DNA from: Hymenobacter sp. UV11
GTDB taxonomy: Bacteria; Bacteroidota; Bacteroidia; Cytophagales; Hymenobacteraceae
Length of the DNA stretch: 64,000 bases
Direction of reading: 5' to 3'
NCBI RefSeq assembly: GCF_004684095.1
Contig: NZ_SRII01000015.1
Location: forward strand, 34,881-98,880
Of this stretch, positions 35,195 to 42,877 are shown one piece after another; within the stretch, counting starts at the first letter, position 1; each line of letters opens with the position of its first letter. The position numbers were made by a program, and so were the translations under genes. Under the pieces are notes generated by a model that made no database searches, was not told where the DNA came from, and saw nothing but the letters and a program-made list of their open reading frames with translations.

Positions 35195-35653
35195 CTACTT
35201 CTTACTAAAGCGCAGTTCCTCTTGCATGTACGCCCGCCGCTCGTTGGCTTTGTAGACTGAATCTTTGAGGGCAATTACTTCGTGCAGCTGGCTCAGGAGC
35301 TCGGAATGCACGACGTAGGCAGCGGGACCATGCTCTTTCGACATTTTTTTAAGCAGCGCATCCAGCTCACTTTTCGCAGTGGCAATTCCCTTGGTCTGCG
35401 TCTCATTCGATAAGGCGTTCATATCCAATTTATTTAAGCTCAGGTACAATTCGTCTATTTTTTGATTGAGCGCCCGCTGGTCCACGAAAATGGCTTCTAG
35501 CTGTTGTTGTTTGTAGGCTAAATCCTGAGTTTGCAAGCTACGCGTATGAAAAAAACTAAGTACCAGTAAAATCAGACTCAGGAGTAAAAAAAGAAAGCTG
35601 CGCAGAAAACGTGCGTAGGCCTTCCTAATGGCCTGACCGTTGAGTAGCTTCAT
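35195..35653 (-). CDS. tssO: T6SS subtype iii membrane protein TssO
   Basis: 152 residues: basic N-terminus, one transmembrane helix (FLFLLLSLILLVLSFFH), and a coiled-coil periplasmic part (YKQQQLEAIFVDQRALNQKI, HSELLSQLHEVIALKDSVYK). This matches TssO, a small bitopic protein of the Bacteroidota T6SS membrane complex. It is the first gene of the membrane-complex cluster tssO-(159 aa)-tssP-tssR-tssH and is divergent from tssG; the 82-base AT-rich gap must contain both promoters. Confidence 0.75.
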   Translation of the reverse strand: MKLLNGQAIRKAYARFLRSFLFLLLSLILLVLSFFHTRSLQTQDLAYKQQQLEAIFVDQRALNQKIDELYLSLNKLDMNALSNETQTKGIATAKSELDALLKKMSKEHGPAAYVVHSELLSQLHEVIALKDSVYKANERRAYMQEELRFSKK

Positions 35654-35735
35654 AGCTTAAGCATAGGGGCGCTGAGAATTTTGGCCCTAAGTTATCCTTT
35701 TCTTTCCTTAAATTATAGTATTATTTATTATTTCC

Positions 35736-36683
35736 GTGCCATCACCCTCCTCCTTGCCAGCTTCTCCTTCCGCCACCGCCGGGCAGCTCTTACTTCCAGC
35801 CTACCGCGCCGAACTAGTAGCCACGCTACTACTAGCTGGCGAGCTGACTTTGGAGGCGGGTATGCCCCAAGCGCCCGTTCCGCTTGAACAAGTTATTTTC
35901 CATCCTACGGGTCTTCACTCCCGGGCCTATGCCTCGGACGCCGCGCTAGCTTGGCTAGGGGACCCTGCTTACTACCAGTTCAGTGCCCCCCGCGAAGGAC
36001 TCTACGACCAATTGCCTTCCCTACTGTTTCACGAGCTACCGCCGGCCCATTCGGCCGACTCAAGCCCCGAGGCGGTGAAAGCGACGTTTCGCCTGGCCCA
36101 GGCGGAACGGGAAGCAGCCCGACGCTTTTTCCAGCCCTTTGATACCGAGCTCTTCTACCTGCGCCTACTGCCGTACCAGCAGCAGCTGACAAGTAGCGAA
36201 AATCTGCTGACGGAATTCGAGGGCCTCCTGCCCATTATTCGGATTCTGCCCCCCCCCTTAGCCGCCCTTTTCGCGCAGCTCCTGCCCTTCATCAGCCGGA
36301 TTGCCCGTGATTTAAGCCAGGTCAGCCAGCTACTAACCACCTTTGTAGAGGCCCCAGTAACGCTGCGCATCCGCCCCCCCGTTTTGCAGGAGGCTCCCAG
36401 CGCGGGACTACGTGGCCTAGGCGAAGGGCAGCTGGGCGTTGATCTTATCATTGGCAATCGCTTCCTGGATGAAAGCCAGGCCTTGGAGTTGTCCGTGGGC
36501 CCCGTGCCCGCCGGGCGGACGGCCGAGTTTCTGCCCGCCGGAACGGCCACTCAACTGCTTACGGCCCTGCTGGCGTACTTCGTGCCCGCCTCGGCGGAGG
36601 TAGTCTGGCTCATTGACATTGACCCCCTCCCCTCCCCCGCAGCGCAGCCAATCTACCTGGGCTATAACAGCTACTTAGCTTAA
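35736..36683 (+). CDS. tssG: T6SS baseplate protein TssG
   Basis: 315 residues with GTG start. It contains GLHSRAYASDAALAWLGDPA near residue 58, REAARRFFQPFDTELFYLRL near 130, and a C-terminal region TAEFLPAGTATQLLTALLAY then EVVWLIDIDPL and YLGYNSYLA, in line with TssG of subtype iii, a wedge partner of TssF. It is the only structural T6SS gene on the plus strand here, inserted between tssF and tssO. The call rests on position and overall pattern; TssG proteins of this subtype are poorly conserved. Confidence 0.7.
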   Translation: MPSPSSLPASPSATAGQLLLPAYRAELVATLLLAGELTLEAGMPQAPVPLEQVIFHPTGLHSRAYASDAALAWLGDPAYYQFSAPREGLYDQLPSLLFHELPPAHSADSSPEAVKATFRLAQAEREAARRFFQPFDTELFYLRLLPYQQQLTSSENLLTEFEGLLPIIRILPPPLAALFAQLLPFISRIARDLSQVSQLLTTFVEAPVTLRIRPPVLQEAPSAGLRGLGEGQLGVDLIIGNRFLDESQALELSVGPVPAGRTAEFLPAGTATQLLTALLAYFVPASAEVVWLIDIDPLPSPAAQPIYLGYNSYLA

Positions 36684-36728
36684 GTCACTGGCACGCCAGG
36701 GGAAGCGCAACGCATCCTCCCGCTTTCC

Positions 36729-38654
36729 TTAGCTAGAGGTCGTCGGCAAGTCCCGGGTCCACAGCACGCGGTAGGGGACGAGCGGGCCGGCGTGGCGGCG
36801 TAGCTCAGCGGCCAGGCTTTCGCACCGCATCGTCCAGGCCTGGGCGTCCAACGCGGCAGAGGCCGTGCGGAGTCCCGTAGCCGGGGAAGCGGGCGTTATG
36901 ACCACTTCCACCGTCCTAAGGAGGCCCTGGCCGGGAGTCAGGCTCACCTCGTAGCCCTTGCGAATCACAATGTGCTGCGCCAAGGGGCCCAGCCGGGCCT
37001 TCACGAAGGCCTTCACATCTTCCAGCGTCACTACCCGGTTTTGACTAAGCAGCGCGTAGCGATAGGCCTCCAGCTGGTCATTGGCTTCCAAGCGGTTGCG
37101 CCCCCCCCTGGTTGGCGTGAGCAGCAGCGTGCGCTCATTGACTAGGCTAAAGATATCGTAGGATTTAAGGGGAGTGCCCGCGGCCACGTCATTGCCCAGG
37201 GCGCCGTCGCTGGCCCAGTAGCGCACTTCCAGCGCGTCGGCATCGGCGTGGGGAGCTACGATGACGTAGTGCGGTAACTCCGCCCTACTGCCTTCCTGCT
37301 GTTCCAGGAGCCGCTGCAAGTTGTCAATCTGGGCGTTCAGCCGCTGGGCTTCGAGCATCACCCGGTCCTGCCCGTAGGCCGCAAAAGCGACCGCCTCGTC
37401 GCGCACTACCTCCCTTAACGCCTGCAACTGCTCGCGCGCATCCCGCGCATCAAAGCGCTCAATCCCGCTTTGGCGCACGAAGTACGTGCCGGGCCCAGCG
37501 GCGCTGCCCGGTTGCAGGGAGCGGTTGGCCAGGATGCGCTGCTGGCTGTCGAGGAGCGTCTGCACCGCCAGAAACAGCTCCCGCGGCCCAAGGGGCAGGG
37601 GCAAGATGTTGTGCATTTCGCGCGTGCGGTAGCGGAGCCGGTGCAGCCGGCGGTTGAGCATCGGCACTACATTCAGGCGCACCTGCACCTGGTCCAGCAA
37701 GGCTTCGCTGAAGTGGGCGGCGAGCTTTACCCGTACCCACAGCAGCGGCTGCGGCTGCAGCGCTTGGGCCGCCGCGGGGGGGAACACCTGCTCAAATTCC
37801 GGCGGATAGCTTGCCGGCGGCAGCTCCATGCCGGCGGCCCACTGCAGGTGCATGAATTGGGCGTGGTAGGCCGCTTTTACGACCTGTTCCTGCTGAAAAT
37901 TCTGGTCCTGGTCGCTGAGCAGCGCGTTGGTTTCCGGCGCCAGCTTATAGCCCGGCCCAGGCTGCGCGTGCAGCGGCTGACTATTGTGCGCCCAGGCCCA
38001 CTCGCTAAACTCCAGCAGGGAATAGTAGTCGGGGTGGTGGTCCAGGGCCGGCGGCAGCTCGAAATGAAAGCTCAGGCGGTCAAGCGAGACGAGCGCCGGA
38101 TGGAGTTCCAGCCCAAGCCAGATGTGATAGGCGGGCAGCGCCCGGCCCGGCTCCGTACGGAAGGCGGGGCTCCCGGCCTTGGCGCTGCCGGGGGACGGGT
38201 CGCCAGCGTACAGGCGCTGGCCCGCCGCCAGCCAGGCAATCCGCCCGTCAAAGAGCTTGACCGTATCTACTGCGCTCAGAAAGGTATTGTGGTTGACATC
38301 CAGCTCCCCATAGGGCTTGGAGGCCACCCGGCGATACGCGAACAGACTTTCGGTCGGGCTCAGGTAGGCCGTAGGCGTCGCGGGATGCACCTGCACCAGC
38401 GCATGCGCTGGCTGGGGGGCCGCTAAGGGCACGGGCGTCAACAAGGCGGCCAGGCGCCGCAGCAGCCCCGTTTCGGCCGTGATAAACTTATCGCCGATGT
38501 CGTGCAGCTCCCGGGCCAGGGCCTGCACCATGAGCCGCACGAAGGGGTCGAGCTCCTCCAGCGCGTTGACGCCCCAGAGCTGCTGCACGTGGGCCCGCAT
38601 GCGGCGCTCGATGGCGGCTTGGGTAAACTCGTGGCGCTGGTCGCTAAAGGGCAT
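36729..38654 (-). CDS. tssF: T6SS baseplate protein TssF
   Basis: 641 residues, normal for TssF. The N-terminus is characteristic: LDPFVRLMVQALARELHDIG followed by LRRLAALLTPVPLAAPQPAH, then HPATPTAYLSPTES. The C-terminal third includes LEANDQLEAYRYALLSQNRV and VTLEDVKAFVKARLG, the J-like part shared with phage baseplate wedge proteins. With TssE, TssG and TssK it forms the baseplate wedge. It lies 32 bases after tssE and ends 45 bases before the convergent tssG stop. Confidence 0.88.
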   Translation of the reverse strand: MPFSDQRHEFTQAAIERRMRAHVQQLWGVNALEELDPFVRLMVQALARELHDIGDKFITAETGLLRRLAALLTPVPLAAPQPAHALVQVHPATPTAYLSPTESLFAYRRVASKPYGELDVNHNTFLSAVDTVKLFDGRIAWLAAGQRLYAGDPSPGSAKAGSPAFRTEPGRALPAYHIWLGLELHPALVSLDRLSFHFELPPALDHHPDYYSLLEFSEWAWAHNSQPLHAQPGPGYKLAPETNALLSDQDQNFQQEQVVKAAYHAQFMHLQWAAGMELPPASYPPEFEQVFPPAAAQALQPQPLLWVRVKLAAHFSEALLDQVQVRLNVVPMLNRRLHRLRYRTREMHNILPLPLGPRELFLAVQTLLDSQQRILANRSLQPGSAAGPGTYFVRQSGIERFDARDAREQLQALREVVRDEAVAFAAYGQDRVMLEAQRLNAQIDNLQRLLEQQEGSRAELPHYVIVAPHADADALEVRYWASDGALGNDVAAGTPLKSYDIFSLVNERTLLLTPTRGGRNRLEANDQLEAYRYALLSQNRVVTLEDVKAFVKARLGPLAQHIVIRKGYEVSLTPGQGLLRTVEVVITPASPATGLRTASAALDAQAWTMRCESLAAELRRHAGPLVPYRVLWTRDLPTTSS

Positions 38655-38686
38655 GAGCCGTGGAGGGAACGAAGGTGGGCGAATAG

Positions 38687-39136
38687 TTACGTGGCCAGCG
38701 GGCCGATGTGCAGCTCAGTAGCGTACGCGAAGGCTTCCTGGGTAGAGCCCAGGATTCCCCGAATGCGGATGCGCGCCCGCCACCGGGCCATGACTGGCGC
38801 AGGGCTCCCCCCCTGGGCAGCGGGAGCCGTCAGCTCCACTTCCACGCTGGGCGCGTGGAGGCGGGGCTCGTACCGCTGTACGGCGGCTACGAGCGAATCC
38901 GTCAGCGTACTTTCCCACTGCAGCCGATTCACCGCGTGGTCAAACTCCAGCTCCCACACGGCGCAGCCAAAATCGGGCGCGCTCCGCAGCTGACCCAGGC
39001 GGGTATGCAGCAGCAGGTGCAAGAGCTGCTTGACGGAAGTACCCAGGTCGCCCGTAGGGTGAGCGGCGGCCCCGAGGGGCTGCATGAGCAGGCTCACCTT
39101 CAGGGGGTAGCGGTAAAAGCGGGAGGCATGGCTCAT
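38687..39136 (-). CDS. tssE: T6SS baseplate protein TssE (gp25-like)
   Basis: 149 residues with the gpW/gp25 lysozyme-like fold seen in phage baseplates and TssE: LGTSVKQLLHLLLHTRLGQL, then the signature RSAPDFGCAVWELEF, and VAAVQRYEPRLHAPSVEVEL. TssE joins the sheath to the baseplate. It is 12 bases after tssK and 32 bases before tssF on the same strand. Confidence 0.85.
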   Translation of the reverse strand: MSHASRFYRYPLKVSLLMQPLGAAAHPTGDLGTSVKQLLHLLLHTRLGQLRSAPDFGCAVWELEFDHAVNRLQWESTLTDSLVAAVQRYEPRLHAPSVEVELTAPAAQGGSPAPVMARWRARIRIRGILGSTQEAFAYATELHIGPLAT

Positions 39137-39148
39137 GGGTATGGGGAC

Positions 39149-40429
39149 TTATTTGCGACCAAAGAGCAGACTTATTATGCCGCCGGAGGTGCTGGCCTCG
39201 TCGGGGTCGCCGGGCAGCTGCTGGACCAGGAAAGGCATGTTGACGGGGCGGCCTACGGAGTCGGCCTTGTTGAGCCTATCCCAGATGGTGCTAAGCACCA
39301 CTAGGAACCGGTCCGCTAATTCCATGGACTTGCTAATCTCCTGGTGGTTGTAATCCAGCGCAACCAACTGCTCCAGCATGGCCTCCAGCTCCAGCGCTCC
39401 CACTCGCTTCGGGGTAGACACCTGGTCGGCCAGGTGCCCATACTGGCTCTGGTACGCAAACTCTGTTAAGTCGGAGAAGTAGTCGAGCACCGCCTGTTTT
39501 TCGCTTCCTACCAGGCAGTACAAGCTGGTTTGCAGCAGGCTAGCCAGGTTATTGAAGTGGTCCAGCATAGTCACTGGCGGCTGGTAGCGGTCTTGGTTGC
39601 GAAAATTGAACAGCACCTGGCCCAGGTATTCGAGCAGCTTGATGGACATAAACTCGATGTTGCGCGCCAAGGGCCACGTTTGCTGTCCTTGCCGAATGGC
39701 CGCTACCAGGGCCAGCGAGTCGTTGCGCAGCTTGTCGAGCATGTGCTCAAAGCGCTTGTGGTAGTACACGAGCCGGGGGTGGCTCATCATGGAAGCGGAC
39801 GGGGGAATAAACGTCTCGTCAATCTGGTACTGCCCGCCCTGCTGCTGCACGCGCCCCACAACCAGCTCGAAGCCGCCCAATTGCTCGGGCACGAGGCTAC
39901 CCGCCCCGGCAGCCTGCCCCGGATCCGACGCGCGGGCAACGAACAGCTCGTAGCGCGCTTCCGTGTAGGGATGGCGCAGCGGGGACTCTTCCAGGTCCGG
40001 CACCCCGATGGCGACCTGCTGAAAAGGATTTACCCGCAACACGACATGGTACGTGAGCGCAGTCGACGAAGCCGCCTCGTCCGGCACTGCCCCTTCTTCT
40101 TGCACGTGCAGCTTCTGGGTTAGCACGTGGCCACTGCGCGCCGCGGACTCGGCATCAATGCTAATCCGGCACCCACCCGCCGTGACGGCGTTGCAGCGCT
40201 GCACGCGCACGAGCAGAACGCCCCCGGGCTCCTGCTCCAGGGAGATATCCAGGGAAGAGCCAGCCCCCGGGAAAGGGGGCAGCAAGCCAAAATTATAGGA
40301 AGTCAGGCTCAACGAGAGCGCGTCCCGGACCATATCCTGCAGGTGCAGGTCCGCGTCCAGCAAGTGGCGCTCGGTAAGCTTCATGCCGTGAACCCAGTTC
40401 ACGGCGAAGTACTTTCTTGGAATCAGCAT
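39149..40429 (-). CDS. tssK: T6SS baseplate-membrane complex connector TssK
   Basis: 426 residues. N-terminus KYFAVNWVHGMKLTERHLLD and RDALSLSLTSYNFGLLPPF match the shell domain of TssK; the PHPRLVYYH-like stretch (MSHPRLVYYHKRFEHMLDKL) and the helical C-terminus (QLVALDYNHQEISKSMELAD) fit the rest. TssK trimers link the baseplate to the membrane complex. It lies between tssN and tssE with 12-base gaps on both sides, so it is clearly in an operon. Confidence 0.85.
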   Translation of the reverse strand: MLIPRKYFAVNWVHGMKLTERHLLDADLHLQDMVRDALSLSLTSYNFGLLPPFPGAGSSLDISLEQEPGGVLLVRVQRCNAVTAGGCRISIDAESAARSGHVLTQKLHVQEEGAVPDEAASSTALTYHVVLRVNPFQQVAIGVPDLEESPLRHPYTEARYELFVARASDPGQAAGAGSLVPEQLGGFELVVGRVQQQGGQYQIDETFIPPSASMMSHPRLVYYHKRFEHMLDKLRNDSLALVAAIRQGQQTWPLARNIEFMSIKLLEYLGQVLFNFRNQDRYQPPVTMLDHFNNLASLLQTSLYCLVGSEKQAVLDYFSDLTEFAYQSQYGHLADQVSTPKRVGALELEAMLEQLVALDYNHQEISKSMELADRFLVVLSTIWDRLNKADSVGRPVNMPFLVQQLPGDPDEASTSGGIISLLFGRK

Positions 40430-40441
40430 GAGGGGGCAGCG

Positions 40442-41296
40442 TTAGGAGAAGGGTTGGCGCGTAGCCACGATGGTGGAGCGCTCACTGAGCTGATTGCGGG
40501 CAACGGTCAGGGCCGTGTCGATGGGGCGCCGGCGCCGCAGCCACCCGCGCCTGGCGACGTAAAACCGCCAGGCGCAGGGCTGCCCGTTCAGGGGGCCCGT
40601 ATAAATAGGCGCTTCCGGGAAATTGTGGTTATAGTCGTTTAGAAAGCTTTGAAACCAGTCGCCAAACAGCATATCCGGGGCAATTCTAGCCTTCGCCTTC
40701 AGCCGCGAATGCGGAGCGCCGGGCTGCCGCTCGAGCTCCACTCCTACAATGAGCAGGCGAAAGGCGTTGCTGTGGTCCAGGCTCAGGCTCGGCCGCTGCG
40801 GTGAGTAGTACCACTCCTGCCGCACCTCGTCGGGAATGGCCAGCAGGCGGGCGTAGGCTTGGGCAAAGAGCAGGGGCACGTAGAACGGCAGCAGGCACGT
40901 AGCGGCCCAGAGGCCATAGTTTAACTCACTGCAGTAGTCAAATACGACGCTGAACAGAAAGCAGCCCAGGCTTAAAATAAGACCCGTTAAGGCGTAAGCA
41001 AAGGGGCTTAGCTGCTCCGCTTCCCCCAGCACTTGGCGTAAATGCCACAGAAACACGCCGCCACCAAGCAGCAAGAGCAGCTGCGCTAGCCAGTAGAGCC
41101 AGGGCATAAAGCGTAGCTGCTGTGACCCTAATAGACCCGCTAAAGCCATAGGCAGGCAGCACGCTATCACTAGCAGCCCCAACTGCCTATTGCTGAGCAA
41201 GCCCCGGCGGTGGTTCAGGACCAGCACGATCACCGCTAGCACCATGGCTAGCAGGGGCAGCAGGAGGTACTGGTAAAAAAAAGCGGCAGATAACAT
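40442..41296 (-). CDS. tssN: T6SS subtype iii inner-membrane protein TssN
   Basis: 284 residues. The N-terminal half has five or six transmembrane helices (for example LLLPLLAMVLAVIVLVLN, LGLLVIACCLPMALAGLLGS, WLAQLLLLLGGGVFLWHL, LPFYVPLLFAQAYARLLAI). The C-terminal half is soluble (NAFRLLIVGVELERQPG, WRFYVARRGWLRRRRPID). This is the layout of TssN, the polytopic protein unique to the Bacteroidota T6SS that stands in for TssL/TssM. It precedes tssK directly. Confidence 0.8.
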   Translation of the reverse strand: MLSAAFFYQYLLLPLLAMVLAVIVLVLNHRRGLLSNRQLGLLVIACCLPMALAGLLGSQQLRFMPWLYWLAQLLLLLGGGVFLWHLRQVLGEAEQLSPFAYALTGLILSLGCFLFSVVFDYCSELNYGLWAATCLLPFYVPLLFAQAYARLLAIPDEVRQEWYYSPQRPSLSLDHSNAFRLLIVGVELERQPGAPHSRLKAKARIAPDMLFGDWFQSFLNDYNHNFPEAPIYTGPLNGQPCAWRFYVARRGWLRRRRPIDTALTVARNQLSERSTIVATRQPFS

Positions 41297-41414
41297 CCCG
41301 GATTCGGGTTAGCTCGGTAGAAGTGGAAAGCTACGGGTAGTCGGAGATAGTACTTCACCCCTGGGTGGGTATTGGGCCGGATAGGCGTGCGCAAAGTAAT
41401 CGATACGTTTCAGC

Positions 41415-41717
41415 CTACCCCCCAATCATGACCGTGGGGCAGCCCGGGCCCATCAGCGTGCCGCCGTGCGCGGTCAGGTCGCCTAAGCGGGCGGCGGGCA
41501 CCCCGCCAATCAGCACTGTTGCCGACCCCTTGACAATCGTGTCGGGCGGGCCCACGCAGGTAGCTAAATCGCCCACCCGGGCGGCGGGCATGCTGCCAAT
41601 AAGTACCGTGGGGCAGCCCGGCCCCGTTACGGGGCCACCCACGTGGGGGATGGGTGGCACGCCCGGCGTAAGCATGGGGCACACGTGCATGTCGGTCAGG
41701 CGAATGGCGGGAGGCAT
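41415..41717 (-). CDS. PAAR-domain spike tip protein
   Basis: 100 residues, a complete PAAR protein: PAIRLTDMHVCPMLTPGVPP at the start, a PHVGGPVTGPGCPTVLIG repeat and a second GPGCPTVMIGG at the end, with the PAARVGDLATC and PAARLGDLTAHGG motifs. His and Cys residues supply the zinc site. PAAR caps the VgrG trimer and carries cargo. No extension is present, so effectors must attach by other means. It lies just after the VgrG-helical-repeat gene pair. Confidence 0.92.
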   Translation of the reverse strand: MPPAIRLTDMHVCPMLTPGVPPIPHVGGPVTGPGCPTVLIGSMPAARVGDLATCVGPPDTIVKGSATVLIGGVPAARLGDLTAHGGTLMGPGCPTVMIGG

Positions 41718-41769
41718 GGGCAGCTACTATATGAGCTAGCAAATAAAGGCATGTAATGGCCGTTGCCCG

Positions 41770-42876
41770 CTACGCCAGCGCCCCAAGCTGCGCCAGGCGC
41801 TGGCGCACGGCCTGCCGGGCCAGGGCTGTATCGGCCAACCGGAGGCAGGCTTCGCCCACGGCTTGGGTCGAGGCGGGCGGATGGTCAGGGCCCAGCTGCT
41901 CGGCCATTGTCAAGGCGCGCTGGTAGGCCTGCTGCGCCGCCTTGGCCGGGCCCGCCCGGCGCAACGCGTCGCCCAGTTGGCGACCGGCTTCTACGCCCAG
42001 CGGCTCGGCCGTGAGGTGCTCGGCCAGCGCCATTGCCTGCTGCAGCACGCCCAGCGCTTCGCGGCGCGGCCGAGCGGCGGCTTCCGCTAGCCACAGCTGG
42101 ATGCGCAGCCGACCAATGGCCCGGCAGCTGGCCTCGTAAACTGCCTCGTCCTGGTGTTGGGCTACCGTGACGTCTTTCTCTGCCCGCGCTAAAGACTGTT
42201 GGGCGGCCAGCAGGTGCGCCAGCGCGACGCCGGGCTGCTTGCGGGCCTGGTAGTAGGCCGCCAAACTCTGGCGCACCGTGACCTCGGCCGCCGGGCCGGC
42301 CAGGGGACCGCCGGTGAGCTCGGGACACGTACACAAGCAGGTAGCGGCGGCCGTGGCTATGGCTGACTCATCCGCCGCGGCAATAGCCTCGCCAAGTTGG
42401 CGAAACTGCCGCTGAAAGCGGCTTTCCGGTTGGTCATCGGTCCCAGCATTGGCGACATAGAGCAATAGGCGGCGCATCGACACATCGGGGGCCACGGTTA
42501 ATATCTGAGACGGGAACCAACGGGGTAGCTGATTTAGTGGTTGCTGGGCTACGTCTTCCAGCGCGATGAACCGATGCGGGCCCTGCTCAGCTAGCTGTGT
42601 CCGCAGCCAGGACGCCGCATCGGGCCGCGTGGGGTCCAGCCAGATAATTTTGACTTGGTCGTCAGGAGCCGTGGGCAGCCGGGTACTGCCCGCTTCGGGC
42701 CATATTAGTGCTTGAGGACCGGCGCACTTCCCTAGCAAGTAGTCGCGCAGCAGCGGGCGGTCCGCTTCGCTACTCAGCCAGCGGGCGAGGCGCAGGGTAG
42801 GCGCGGCGTAGAAGGCGTCCCAGTGGGCGGCTAGCACCTGCTGCTCGAGCACGATGGGTTGCGGGGCGGGCTGCAT
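41770..42876 (-). CDS. Helical-repeat (TPR-like) protein between VgrG and PAAR, possible effector adaptor
   Basis: 368 residues. Residues 1-145 form an alpha/beta region beginning VLEQQVLAAHWDAFYA and containing IIWLDPTRPDAASWLRTQLA and HRFIALEDVAQQPL. The C-terminal 200 residues are helical repeats of TPR type (AAYYQARKQPGVALAHLLAA, EALGVLQQAMALAEHLTAEP, AKAAQQAYQRALTMAEQLGP). I recognise no named family. It follows vgrG by one base and precedes the PAAR gene, a position usually held by chaperones/adaptors that load cargo on the spike. The role is therefore inferred from position only. Confidence 0.65.
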   Translation of the reverse strand: MQPAPQPIVLEQQVLAAHWDAFYAAPTLRLARWLSSEADRPLLRDYLLGKCAGPQALIWPEAGSTRLPTAPDDQVKIIWLDPTRPDAASWLRTQLAEQGPHRFIALEDVAQQPLNQLPRWFPSQILTVAPDVSMRRLLLYVANAGTDDQPESRFQRQFRQLGEAIAAADESAIATAAATCLCTCPELTGGPLAGPAAEVTVRQSLAAYYQARKQPGVALAHLLAAQQSLARAEKDVTVAQHQDEAVYEASCRAIGRLRIQLWLAEAAARPRREALGVLQQAMALAEHLTAEPLGVEAGRQLGDALRRAGPAKAAQQAYQRALTMAEQLGPDHPPASTQAVGEACLRLADTALARQAVRQRLAQLGALA

Positions 42877-42877
42877 C

